Positions 1 to 8,682 of a stretch of DNA of 64,000 nucleotides are shown piece by piece. The position numbers and the translations under genes are program-made. Numbering within the stretch: the first letter of the stretch is position 1; every line of letters begins with the position of its first letter. The stretch is from Lentisphaeria bacterium (GTDB taxonomy: Bacteria > Verrucomicrobiota > Lentisphaeria > Victivallales > Victivallaceae): NCBI GenBank assembly GCA_018265615.1, contig JABLYX010000021.1, positions 1 through 64,000 of the forward strand, given 5' to 3'. The notes below the pieces were generated by a model. It did not search any database. It saw only the letters and a list, made by a program, of their open reading frames with translations, and had not been told where the DNA came from.

Positions 1-1
1 G

Positions 2-916
2 AAGCTCGTGGTGCTCGAAGAAGAGTCGCTCATGCAGGAAAAAGAGCTGTCTGAAATGCGCGCCGGTCTCGAGGAGCTCGAAACGAACAATGACGCGCGC
101 GATTCCGCCCGCACCTATGAGCTGCTCGACGCGCTGTCGCGCAAGATCGACCTTGCCGGAGAGGAGGCCGGGGGCAGGGCGCAGGAGAAGCTCGAGACGC
201 TGCGCATGCTCTCGACCGCGCTCGACTCCCTGAGCTCGCTTCCGCTCGATCAGGTTCCGCCTGAAGCGGCTGCGCAGATGGGGGAGCTGCTCAGGCAGAT
301 GGCGCTTGAGAATCCAGAGCTCGCCGATATGCTCGCAAAAGCCGGGGCGATGGCTTCGAAGCTCGATCCGGAGACGATGAAGCGGCTCGCGGAAGCGATG
401 CGCGACTCCTCCGGCAGGTTTGAGAAGCAGCTTGCGAAGCTCGTGCAGCAGAAGCTCATGAAATCCCGTTGTGCGCGCCCCGGAAAATGCAGCGGGAAGG
501 ACGGGTCATGCGGGAGCCCCGGCGCGTGCCCCTCCGAAGGGGACCTCGCATCCTGGCTCGCGAAGAACGCCCCCGGTGCCGACGGGCTGCTTGCCGCTTA
601 TATGATGTGCTCCGGCGCCGGCAACGGCGGGGTCAGCCGCGGCCGCGGGGACGCCATGCTGACGTTCACCGGGGTCACCCCCGATTTTACCGGCAAAGAG
701 AAGGATATCGCCGTCGCCGGTGAGAACGATCCGGCGCAGAGCATGGTCGTACAGCGCTTCGCCGCCGCGCCGAATGTCGACGAAAAGGAGCGGCGGGCCG
801 CGGCCGCGGGCAGTTTGCGCGGCGGAGAGGCCGAGATCGAGCAGCGCGACGCGCGGGTCTACCCTGAGCACCGTTCCGCCGTGGAGCGGTATTTCAAACC
901 GAAAGAGAAGCGTTGA
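2..916 (+). CDS. C-terminal part of a coiled-coil protein of the MoxR/VWA operon (5'-truncated)
   Basis: The reading frame is open to the left edge of the window, so the true start lies upstream and about 304 codons are visible. The visible part is rich in Glu, Leu and Ala with long helical, probably coiled-coil stretches (about residues 1-155). A Cys-rich patch follows, with five cysteines around 474-525, then a low-complexity region and a charged C-terminus ending in YPEHRSAVERYF. A similar C-terminal motif is, from memory, seen in large membrane proteins encoded beside moxR in other bacteria; I cannot confirm this by search. No catalytic motif is visible. It lies 56 bp upstream of the MoxR ATPase gene and probably belongs to the same operon. 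Function unknown. Confidence 0.6.
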   Translation, partial: KLVVLEEESLMQEKELSEMRAGLEELETNNDARDSARTYELLDALSRKIDLAGEEAGGRAQEKLETLRMLSTALDSLSSLPLDQVPPEAAAQMGELLRQMALENPELADMLAKAGAMASKLDPETMKRLAEAMRDSSGRFEKQLAKLVQQKLMKSRCARPGKCSGKDGSCGSPGACPSEGDLASWLAKNAPGADGLLAAYMMCSGAGNGGVSRGRGDAMLTFTGVTPDFTGKEKDIAVAGENDPAQSMVVQRFAAAPNVDEKERRAAAAGSLRGGEAEIEQRDARVYPEHRSAVERYFKPKEKR

Positions 917-972
917 ACGGCGTTGGCCGGACGCCTGAATTTGTGATCATCTCAACAAGGAGCCGCATACTC

Positions 973-2022
973 ATGAACCAGACCGAACTCATCACCCCGG
1001 AGGAACTGCAGCCGATCCGCGAGCGCGCCAACCGGATCCTCGATGAACTTGACCGGATCCTGCTCGGGCACCATGAGGTGCACCGGCTGCTGCTGATCGG
1101 CATCCTGAGCCGCGGGCACATCCTGCTTGAAGGGCTGCCGGGAGTCGGCAAGACCGCCCTTGTGAAGGCGCTCGGTTCGCTGCTCTCGCTCGAATTCAAG
1201 CGCATCCAGTTCACGCCGGACCTGCTGCCGAGCGATATCCTCGGGTGCAACATCCTGCAGATGATGCCGGACGGCGAGCGTAAAATGGTCTTCCAGCCGG
1301 GGGCGATCTTTTCGAACATCCTGCTGGCGGACGAGATCAACCGCGCGTCCCCGAAGACGCAGTCCGCGATGCTCGAGGCGATGCAGGAGCATGCCGTGAC
1401 GCTGCTCGGCGAGACTCGTCCGCTGCCGGATCCGTTCTTCGTGCTCGCCTCGCAGAACCCGATCGAGCTTGAGGGGACCTATCCGATTCCGGAGGCGCAG
1501 CTTGACCGCTTCCTCTTTAAAATCGCGGTCGGCGGCGTGAATGCGGATGTATTGACCGAGATCATCGCGAACCGCCGTCGCGGCGAACCGCCGCAGCCGT
1601 CGTTCCATGTGGACGCGGAGGAGCTCGCCGGGCTTTTCGGCGCGATGGAGCGGGTCTACCTGAGCGAGCCCGTGGCGAACTATATGGCGCGGCTGGTTGC
1701 GGCGGGCCACCCCGGCGCGCCGGGGGCGCTGCCGGAGGTCGAGCGTTTCGTGACGTTCGGGGCCTCTCCCCGCGCCGCGATCGCGCTGGCGGAGTCGGCT
1801 CGCGCGGCGGCACTTCTGGCGGGCCGTCCGTCGGTCGGCTTCGAGGATGTGAAGAGCGTCGCTCCGGCTGTGCTGAATCACCGACTGATCCTGAACTATC
1901 AGGCGCGGCTCGAAAAGATCACGAGCTTCGACCTCATAAATATCCTGCTTGAAAAGGTCGATCCCGCCGGACTCGGGCTGCCGGAGGGGGTGGCGCTTGA
2001 AACCGGGGAGAAGCGGGCATGA
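973..2022 (+). CDS. MoxR-family AAA+ ATPase
   Basis: A 349-residue MoxR-type AAA+ ATPase, a family that acts as a chaperone for assembly or metal loading of VWA-domain partners. Walker A is GLPGVGKT (about 54-61) and Walker B ends in ADEINRA (D120, E121). The sensor-1 segment reads SQNPIELEGTYPIPEAQLDRF-like, which is diagnostic of MoxR. The ATG at 973 is chosen because AAGGAG lies about 10 bp upstream; an in-frame TTG at 913 would add 20 residues that are not MoxR-like. Its 3' end overlaps the next gene by 4 bp (ATGA). The DUF58 and VWA genes downstream are its usual partners, so it probably remodels those proteins at the membrane. Confidence 0.93.
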   Translation: MNQTELITPEELQPIRERANRILDELDRILLGHHEVHRLLLIGILSRGHILLEGLPGVGKTALVKALGSLLSLEFKRIQFTPDLLPSDILGCNILQMMPDGERKMVFQPGAIFSNILLADEINRASPKTQSAMLEAMQEHAVTLLGETRPLPDPFFVLASQNPIELEGTYPIPEAQLDRFLFKIAVGGVNADVLTEIIANRRRGEPPQPSFHVDAEELAGLFGAMERVYLSEPVANYMARLVAAGHPGAPGALPEVERFVTFGASPRAAIALAESARAAALLAGRPSVGFEDVKSVAPAVLNHRLILNYQARLEKITSFDLINILLEKVDPAGLGLPEGVALETGEKRA

Positions 2023-3824
2023 AATACCGCCTGGGATTTCTCCTGATCGCTCTGTTTGCGGCTCTGCTCTGCCGCGCCGAACAGTTCGGAGATGTATCGA
2101 TCGAGAACGTTCCGCCGATGATTACGCCGGGAGACGGATCCGGATACTTCGTCCGGGAGTTCCGGCTGGAGAACAGCGGCTCGAAGACCGCACAGATCTG
2201 GATGCGGCTGCGCGGGACCTCCGGGATGCCGCGCTCCGTGGAGCGTTCTCTGCTGCTGCCGCCGGGCACGGTGCGGAATCTGCAGCTCTACTGGCCGTGC
2301 GCGGTCTCCGCCGACCGGAATTACTATGACCGCTACACCGGCGTACAGTTGGATCTGGTGATCGACGGGCGCGGCGTGCGCCACACGCTTGTGCCGGAGG
2401 GGGCCTCCATCGGCATCGGCCGGGGCAGGGGCAATACGGCGCTCGCTTCGGGATCGGTTCCGGTGGATCGGTACCGCTCGTTCTTCGACGGGGACGGCAG
2501 GCGCGGCTACCGGTCGACTTCGGTTGAAAGCTCCGCCGTCCCGGCTGCGCAGTGGGGGAAATACGCGCGTGATTACTCGGGACTGCATTCCATCTGGATC
2601 ACCCCGTCGGACCGGATTCCGCCGGAAGTCAACGCCGAAATCATGAAGTGGGTGTTCAGCGGCGGGACGCTTGTCGTCTGCGTCTCTCCGGATGAGCCGT
2701 GGCCGGAAGGGAAGGAGCCCGCCGGCGGCGGATTGCTTGAAACCCGGCACGGCTGGGGCAGGCGCGTCGTTTGCCGCCCGATTCCTCCCGGCGGCCTGAA
2801 GAAGATCGAGAAGAAAGCGAAGGCGGAGGAGAAAAAGACGGAGGATCCCGGCACTCCCTTTGGAGGCGGGAACGAAGACGAGGGGCCGAAATATGAGGGT
2901 ACGCCGGGGCTGGAGCTGCTGAAGGAGCTCGCCGAGGGCCGGGAGGGGCGGAGACTGGGAAACGCCGGGAATTTCACAGGGAACCTCGGGCTTGAAATTC
3001 CGACGATTCCACTGCATCTGCTCTTCTTCGTCATGCTGGCTTTCGTGATTCTGATCGGTCCGGTCAACTACTTTGTGCTGAAACGGTTCCGGCGCGAGAA
3101 CCTGCTTCTGGCCACGACTCCGGCGATCAGTCTTGTTTTCTGCCTGCTCGTGGTCGGCTTCATCACGATCGACGAGGGGTGGTATTCGAGGGCGAAAGCA
3201 TACGGAATCACGCTGCTCGACCAGGAGAGCCGCATGGCGGCGACACAGGCGCGGGTCGCCGTGTATGCCCCGGTTCCGCCGTTTGCGGGATTCACTTTCA
3301 GCCCCGAAGAGATCCTGAGTTTTTACGGGGCCGGCACACTGCAGATGGATATCGACAAGGCGCAGCATTTCGGGGCAGGGCTCCTGCAGCCGCGTATTCC
3401 GCTCTCCTGCTCCGTCGAACGCACGGGGCCGCAGCGCGAACACCTGAAAGTCATAAGGGAAAAGGACGGCGTCGCCGTCGTGAACGGCCTCGGCGCGGAA
3501 CTTCTCAGCGTCGGGGTCGTGGATATGGACGGGCGGCTCTTCCTGATGGATGAAGCGGTTGCGCCGGGGGCGCGTGCGCTGCTGAAGCCGACCTCGTTCC
3601 GGGTCGGCCCGAAGGAGATGGATTGGGAGCAGATTTTCGGACGCTTCCGGAATTCGGCCGGCCCGGAGGAGAATTTCATCCGGCGGAACATCCGGAACTT
3701 CGCGCCCGGATATTATGTCGCAATCGCGAAGGAACCGCTGTTCTACACGCCGGGCTTCCGACCGGACCGGTTCGAGGCGCATCACCTGATCTTCGGCAAA
3801 TACAGCTTTTCGGGAGAGGAATAG
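2019..3824 (+). CDS. secreted/membrane protein of the MoxR-ABC exporter operon
   Basis: 601 residues with an N-terminal signal peptide (MKYRLGFLLIALFAALLCRA). A long extracytoplasmic region follows, including an acidic/lysine-rich linker near 265-300. Two adjacent membrane segments lie at about 330-385, the first ending in IGPVNYFVLKR, and about 210 more residues follow. The signature around the first TM is one I associate with membrane proteins encoded beside GldA-type ABC exporters, but I cannot name a family. It starts within the moxR stop (ATGA overlap) and ends one base before the ABC ATPase gene, so it is probably co-translated with the exporter and may be its periplasmic partner. Confidence 0.7.
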   Translation: MKYRLGFLLIALFAALLCRAEQFGDVSIENVPPMITPGDGSGYFVREFRLENSGSKTAQIWMRLRGTSGMPRSVERSLLLPPGTVRNLQLYWPCAVSADRNYYDRYTGVQLDLVIDGRGVRHTLVPEGASIGIGRGRGNTALASGSVPVDRYRSFFDGDGRRGYRSTSVESSAVPAAQWGKYARDYSGLHSIWITPSDRIPPEVNAEIMKWVFSGGTLVVCVSPDEPWPEGKEPAGGGLLETRHGWGRRVVCRPIPPGGLKKIEKKAKAEEKKTEDPGTPFGGGNEDEGPKYEGTPGLELLKELAEGREGRRLGNAGNFTGNLGLEIPTIPLHLLFFVMLAFVILIGPVNYFVLKRFRRENLLLATTPAISLVFCLLVVGFITIDEGWYSRAKAYGITLLDQESRMAATQARVAVYAPVPPFAGFTFSPEEILSFYGAGTLQMDIDKAQHFGAGLLQPRIPLSCSVERTGPQREHLKVIREKDGVAVVNGLGAELLSVGVVDMDGRLFLMDEAVAPGARALLKPTSFRVGPKEMDWEQIFGRFRNSAGPEENFIRRNIRNFAPGYYVAIAKEPLFYTPGFRPDRFEAHHLIFGKYSFSGEE

Positions 3825-3825
3825 A

Positions 3826-4788
3826 ATGGAAATCAAAGTTCAGAATCTCGTGCGCTCGTTCGGTTCCACCCGGGCGGTGAACGACATCAGTTTCGAATTT
3901 GCGTCGGGCAACATCTTCGGTTTCATCGGGCCGAACGGCGCGGGCAAAACCACGACGATCAAGATGATGGCGACGCTCGATTTGCCGGATTCCGGCGATG
4001 TCCTCTACGATGGCGTTTCGGTCGTGAACTATCCGGAAGAGGTGCGGCGGCAGGTCGGCTATATGCCGGATTCGCTGCCGGATTTCCGCGATATCCAGGT
4101 GTGGGAGTACCTGGACTTTTTTGCGCGCAGTTTCGGGCTCAGAGGCGCGCAGCGGACCCGCGCGCTCTCCGAGATCGAGGAGTTTACGAACCTCGGCGGG
4201 ATCCGCCACAAATACCTGGCCGGGCTCTCGAAGGGGATGAAGCAGCGTGTGAGCCTCGCCCGCTCGCTGGTGCACAACCCCGGCGTGCTGATCATGGACG
4301 AACCCGCCGCCGGGCTCGACCCCCGGGCGCGGCATGAGCTGCGTTCGCTGCTGAAGATCCTGTCGGAGCAGGGCAAGGCGATTCTGCTGTCGAGCCACAT
4401 CCTCTCCGAGCTGCAGGATATCTGCGACGGCGCGGTCATCATCGAGAAGGGGAAGCTGCTTTCGGCGGGCACGCTCGACCAGCTGCTTGTGAAAGCTTCC
4501 GGCAAAGACGCCCGGACGACTCCGGACGCGAAGCCGCAGGTGACGGTCATCATCCAGTGCGCGAAGGCGGAGGAGGCGCGGCTGAAGCTGCTTGAACACC
4601 CTGCCGTGAAGGAGGTCGTGATCCGCGGCGACGCCGAGCTGCAGGCGTTCATCGAGGGAGGCGACGAACTCGTTCCGCCCGTCATGGGTACGCTCTTCGC
4701 GGCCGGGCTGCCCGTCATGGGCTTCATGCGGCAGGCGATCGGGCTTGAGGAGCTGTTCATGCGCATCACGACCGGCGAGGTGCAGTAA
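3826..4788 (+). CDS. ABC exporter ATP-binding protein (GldA-like)
   Basis: A 320-residue ABC ATPase that would energise the two permeases encoded next. Visible motifs are Walker A GPNGAGKT (about 35-42), ABC signature LSKGMKQ (134-140), Walker B VLIMDEP with catalytic E159, a D-loop GLDP, and a switch histidine in LSSHILSE. An extra C-terminal domain of about 90 residues, with a possible regulatory fold, follows the nucleotide-binding domain, as in GldA/CcmA-type drug or lipid exporters. One base separates it from the upstream gene and one from the permease. The substrate cannot be told from sequence. Confidence 0.93.
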   Translation: MEIKVQNLVRSFGSTRAVNDISFEFASGNIFGFIGPNGAGKTTTIKMMATLDLPDSGDVLYDGVSVVNYPEEVRRQVGYMPDSLPDFRDIQVWEYLDFFARSFGLRGAQRTRALSEIEEFTNLGGIRHKYLAGLSKGMKQRVSLARSLVHNPGVLIMDEPAAGLDPRARHELRSLLKILSEQGKAILLSSHILSELQDICDGAVIIEKGKLLSAGTLDQLLVKASGKDARTTPDAKPQVTVIIQCAKAEEARLKLLEHPAVKEVVIRGDAELQAFIEGGDELVPPVMGTLFAAGLPVMGFMRQAIGLEELFMRITTGEVQ

Positions 4789-4789
4789 C

Positions 4790-6220
4790 ATGGCGAACGC
4801 GGTCAGAACCAGACGGGATTGGAGCGACTGGCTCAACCCGGTGCTCGTGAAGGAGCTCAGGCAGTACTTCCACAACTACGGGATCCTCGCCGTCATGGGC
4901 GTCATGCTCGTGGTGCAGCTGTTGCTGCTCGTCGTGATGCAGTACCAGGTTTCCGAGAGCAAGGACGAGTTCATCGGCAGCGGCGCGGTGATGTTCGGCA
5001 TGGTCGCGGCCGGGATGGCGCTCGCTGCGTTCCTCGTCTGTGCGGTCGGCTCGCTGCTGCGCTTCACGGCGGAGCGGCGCGACCGGGAGCTGGACTTCTC
5101 CTTCATTTCGACGATTTCACCGAACCGGATCATCTGGGGGAAGCTGCTCGGCGCGTTTGTGATGACGGTGTTCGTCTACGCACTCTGTCTGCCGTTCATG
5201 GTGATCGCGTATTTCCTGCGCGGGATCGCGATGTCCGACATGTTGCTTGCCGCGCTGGCGATTCTGCCCGCGGTTCTGATTGCGGCACAGCTCGGCATCC
5301 TGGTCGGCTCCGCCGGAAAACGCTGGCTGATCGGCGCATATTTTCTCGGAATGTCCGTATTCGGGATCTTCTGCCTGGTTTTTTTCGCGGCTTTCTCCGC
5401 GATGTTTGTCTCGCAGTCGGGGTCGACGGCGGCGCTTGTGCTGCTCTGGTATGTGGTGTGCGCGATCCTGCTCGGGCTCTTTTACGCGCTCAGTGTGGCG
5501 GCGGTCAGCTCGCGGCAGGCGAACCGCATGCTCCCGGTCCGGATCTTCCTGCTCTGTGCGCTCGCTGTGATGCCGCTCCTGGGGGGCGGCATCGCCTGGA
5601 TGAGCGACGGCCGGCTCGGCCTCGTCCAGGGCATGCTGTTCACATTTGTCGTCGGCGGGGCGTTCATCGCGGGGATCTGCGCGACGCTGGCCGCGTTCGA
5701 ACGGCACGATCCGGGCGAGCGCGTCCGCCGCAGCTGGCCGCGCAACCCGGCGGGACGGTTCGCCTGTTTCCTCGTGTCGAGCGGCGCGTGGGGCGGCGTT
5801 GCGCTGGCCATGCTGATTGTTCTCGGCATGGCGGGCGCGTCGGCGGGGCTGTACACGATGGATCCGGACGCTGGCCGGGCCGGATTGCTCTGGTGCTCCG
5901 TCGCGTGCTATCTCCTCTTTTACGCGAACATCGCCGTGTGGGCGTCGGTCCACTGGAAGGCGCTGCCCGGCTGGTGCTTCTGGGCGTTCGGCATGATCCT
6001 CTTCGTTTTTGTTCCGCTGCTTTTCTGCGGGCTGGTCGCGGTTGTCTCGAATGTGAACCTCGAGCTGCTGCTGATTACGACGCCGTTCTGTCTGGTCAAC
6101 TATGCGCCGGGCGGTGAAATCATGGCGTGTTTCGGGCCGCTTTTCGCGCTGTTTTCGCTGATCCTCGCGATTTCGGCGCGCATGATGCGGTCGCACCGGA
6201 TGAAAGGGGGCAGGGTATGA
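4790..6220 (+). CDS. ABC-2 type permease, first subunit
   Basis: A 476-residue hydrophobic protein with about ten to twelve membrane segments and an N-terminal cytoplasmic stretch (RDWSDWLNPVLVKELRQYFHN). That stretch resembles the start of ABC-2 permeases, in which a conserved NPVLxKELRQ-type motif precedes the first TM. ATG at 4790 directly follows the stop of the ATPase gene (4786-4788). An upstream in-frame start at 4745 would overlap the ATPase gene and is rejected. The gene ends with an ATGA overlap to the second permease. It should form the membrane channel of the exporter. Confidence 0.88.
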   Translation: MANAVRTRRDWSDWLNPVLVKELRQYFHNYGILAVMGVMLVVQLLLLVVMQYQVSESKDEFIGSGAVMFGMVAAGMALAAFLVCAVGSLLRFTAERRDRELDFSFISTISPNRIIWGKLLGAFVMTVFVYALCLPFMVIAYFLRGIAMSDMLLAALAILPAVLIAAQLGILVGSAGKRWLIGAYFLGMSVFGIFCLVFFAAFSAMFVSQSGSTAALVLLWYVVCAILLGLFYALSVAAVSSRQANRMLPVRIFLLCALAVMPLLGGGIAWMSDGRLGLVQGMLFTFVVGGAFIAGICATLAAFERHDPGERVRRSWPRNPAGRFACFLVSSGAWGGVALAMLIVLGMAGASAGLYTMDPDAGRAGLLWCSVACYLLFYANIAVWASVHWKALPGWCFWAFGMILFVFVPLLFCGLVAVVSNVNLELLLITTPFCLVNYAPGGEIMACFGPLFALFSLILAISARMMRSHRMKGGRV

Positions 6221-7012
6221 GCAACCGTGCGTTCAGCGACAAATGGAATTTCTGGGTGGTCAAATACCTGCGCCAGATCCGCCACAACTATGCGCTGGCG
6301 ATTGCGGTCGGGGTGCTGCTGATCGTGCAGTTCCTGATCTTCCGGAGCTATCTCGGGGAGCGGGAGATCTTGCGGATGTGGCCGCCGTGGTGGCTGGTTA
6401 TGCTGCTGATCGGATGCGGCGTCGGGACCTCGATCTGCGTCGCGCTCGGATTCGCGGGCGCGGCGGCTTCGGGCGACGGGCCGCGTCCCGGCCTCGCGCA
6501 TTTCTCCGGATTCGCGCCGATGGATGTGAAGGCGCTGTTCCGGGGGTATCTCTTCAGCCATCTGCTGACGTTCGGAATCCTGTTCCTCTCGTGCCTTTTC
6601 GCGTGGATCGCGGTGATTTTCTTCTTTCCGGAGAAAATTCTGATCATACTCGCCTGGATGTTCGACGCGTATTTCGTCTCGCTCTTCCTGCTGCAGATCG
6701 ACGGGACGCGCTGGGTCCGGGCGGACCTGATGCTGCTGGTCGCGATGGTTCCGCTCTTCCTGATGGGGGAGCGTGACGCTGTTCCCCCCGGTACGCTGCT
6801 GATTTTTCTCTTCATCGTGGCCGCCTACCAGCTTCTGAACTTTTACGAGGCGCTGAAGTCGCCGGTCGAGGTGAAGGAGGTCTGGCTGCGCGTTTCACAG
6901 CTCGGGCTCCTGATTGCGGGCGTGGTATTCTGTCTGCCGCCTTTCCGGTTGCGCGAGCCGGTGCTCATCGCGGCCGCGGCCGCGGGGGCGCTTGCGTCGA
7001 TGGGCAGCGCCA

Positions 7013-7358
7013 TGAACGGCATTCCGGAGCGGCAGCTCGACGCGTTGTCCGGAGGCTTCCTGAAGCGGTTTTTCGCCTGGCTGCTGTACGGCTCCTCCGC
7101 CGGCGGCTGGATCTGGTGCTGGGTTTCGGCCGGAGCGGCGTGGAGGCTTCTGTATCTCTACGATGTGTCGAATTTCTGGTGGCTGCTTGTGAGCTGGGGG
7201 CTCGCGAGCGCCGAAGCGGGGTTCCTGATCGTGACGGCTTTGTCGAAGCGTTCGCGGCGCGGCGTTTCCGCCCTCGCGTATTACGCTTCGATCCCGATCG
7301 GCTGTTTCATCGTCGGCATGGGGGTTGCGCTGATTTCGATCACGGCGGGCATTGCCGG
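7013..7358 (+). repeat. tandem duplication, copy 1 (346 bp)
   Basis: First copy of a direct repeat inside the second permease gene. It matches 7359-7704 at all positions I compared except C7025 against A7371. The unit is bounded by the tetramer TGAA at 7013, 7359 and 7705, consistent with a microhomology-mediated duplication. Confidence 0.92.
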
Positions 7359-7704
7359 TGAACGGCATTCAGGAGCGGCAGCTCGACGCGTTGTCCGGAG
7401 GCTTCCTGAAGCGGTTTTTCGCCTGGCTGCTGTACGGCTCCTCCGCCGGCGGCTGGATCTGGTGCTGGGTTTCGGCCGGAGCGGCGTGGAGGCTTCTGTA
7501 TCTCTACGATGTGTCGAATTTCTGGTGGCTGCTTGTGAGCTGGGGGCTCGCGAGCGCCGAAGCGGGGTTCCTGATCGTGACGGCTTTGTCGAAGCGTTCG
7601 CGGCGCGGCGTTTCCGCCCTCGCGTATTACGCTTCGATCCCGATCGGCTGTTTCATCGTCGGCATGGGGGTTGCGCTGATTTCGATCACGGCGGGCATTG
7701 CCGG
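7359..7704 (+). repeat. tandem duplication, copy 2 (346 bp)
   Basis: Second copy of the direct repeat, directly abutting copy 1. The single difference from copy 1 lies 12 bp inside the junction. The duplication shifts the reading frame of the permease by one base. Confidence 0.92.
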
Positions 7705-7824
7705 TGAAGAGATATTCCGGACTGTGGCGAACTGCGGCTGGGGAGCGGCTGTGCTGCTGCTGATTCCGAATGTGCCGCGTTTGTACGGCGATTTCCGGAA
7801 GATCGTGAGCGGGAGGAGGATGTG

Positions 7825-8682
7825 ATGGATGCAGCGTACCGGCAGGCCGTCGTTTCGGCGCTCGCGCGGAGCGAAGCGCTGGAGCTCGCCACGCCGCGCC
7901 TGACCGCCGGAATCGACGGCAGGCGCACCGGAAAGCGTACCGGCAACGCGCTTGAATTCTCCGAGTATCGCGAGTACCAGATCGGCGACGACCTGCGGCG
8001 GCTCGACTGGGGCGTATTTGCGCGCAGCGAGCAGCTGATGGTCAAGCTTTACAGCGAGGAGGTCGATCCGCGCTGCGATATCGTGCTGGACAACTCCGCG
8101 TCGATGGCGACGCAGGGAAACAAGGCCGCGGCCGCGGTCGGACTCGCCGCGCTGCTCGCGCAATCCGCCGTGAACGCGGGATTTTCGCTCGCGGTCTGGC
8201 ATTGCGGCGGAACGCTGGAGAAGGAGGAGCGCAGCGCGCATCCGCTGGAGTGGGGCTGCTGCGATTTTTCGAGCGATACGAGCCCGGGTGAGGCGTTCGG
8301 CGGCTTTGCGGGCGGCTTCCAGAGCCGCGGGATCCGGATCGCCGTGACCGACCTGCTGTGGCCGGAGGGGCCGGGGCGTTTCCTGCGGCGGCTGGCCGAC
8401 GGCGCGATGCGGGTCGCGGTGATCCAGCTCCTGACACGGGACGAGCAGTCGCCGGAGGCGTCAGGCAACGTTTCGCTGATCGACGCCGAGAGCGGCGAAG
8501 AGCGCGAGCTCATGGCGGATGACGCGCTTCTGGCGCGTTACCGCGAACGGTTGTCGCGGCATCAGGAGATGTGGGGCCGCGCGGCGGAGGAGTACGGGAT
8601 CCAACTGATCCGGCTGACCGTCGAAGAGCTCTATCCGGCGTGGGACCTCCGGGAACTTTTTCGCTGCGGGGTGTTGAAATGA
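7825..8682 (+). CDS. DUF58 domain protein
   Basis: A 285-residue soluble protein of the DUF58 family, whose members pair with MoxR ATPases. The family hallmark is clear: a GRRTGKRTGNALEFSEYREY-like stretch, then GDDLRRLDWGVFAR (about 50-70), followed by a VWA-like metal site DNSASM (about 91-96). ATG at 7825 overlaps the stop of the preceding gene (TGATG) and has a strong GGAGGAGG upstream at about 7811-7819; a GTG at 7822 is an alternative. It ends in an ATGA overlap with the BatA-like gene. The probable role is as MoxR partner in assembly of an envelope complex. Confidence 0.9.
   Translation: MDAAYRQAVVSALARSEALELATPRLTAGIDGRRTGKRTGNALEFSEYREYQIGDDLRRLDWGVFARSEQLMVKLYSEEVDPRCDIVLDNSASMATQGNKAAAAVGLAALLAQSAVNAGFSLAVWHCGGTLEKEERSAHPLEWGCCDFSSDTSPGEAFGGFAGGFQSRGIRIAVTDLLWPEGPGRFLRRLADGAMRVAVIQLLTRDEQSPEASGNVSLIDAESGEERELMADDALLARYRERLSRHQEMWGRAAEEYGIQLIRLTVEELYPAWDLRELFRCGVLK

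Larger units (their letters stand above)
6217..7825 (+). pseudogene. ABC-2 type permease, second subunit, disrupted by a 346-bp tandem duplication
   Basis: It starts in an ATGA overlap with the first permease and has the same N-terminal style (KWNFWVVKYLRQIRHNY) with many membrane segments. A 346-bp stretch (7013-7358) is repeated immediately (7359-7704). Because 346 is not a multiple of 3, the frame shifts after codon 381 or so. The shifted frame runs as Arg-rich nonsense to a TGA at 7705-7707, while the original frame resumes in the second copy and ends at 7825. Removing one copy gives exactly 421 codons, an intact 420-residue protein. As it stands the gene gives either a 496-residue protein with a wrong tail, or, if translation restarts near 7352/7358, a C-terminal fragment. 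It is either a recent mutation or an assembly artefact. Confidence 0.85.

Noticed and set aside
1899..3836. A 645-codon - strand open frame over the membrane protein gene
   Set aside because: The product is Arg-rich with no motif, while the + strand frame has a signal peptide, TM segments and operon overlaps.
7013..7704. The tandem repeat as an insertion element
   Set aside because: There is no transposase, no terminal inverted repeat and no foreign sequence; it is a plain direct duplication of permease coding sequence.
7363..7707. Reading the shifted tail of the permease as a real C-terminal extension
   Set aside because: The tail is the out-of-frame translation of the second repeat copy, Arg-rich and not membrane-like; the true frame resumes in that copy and ends at 7825.
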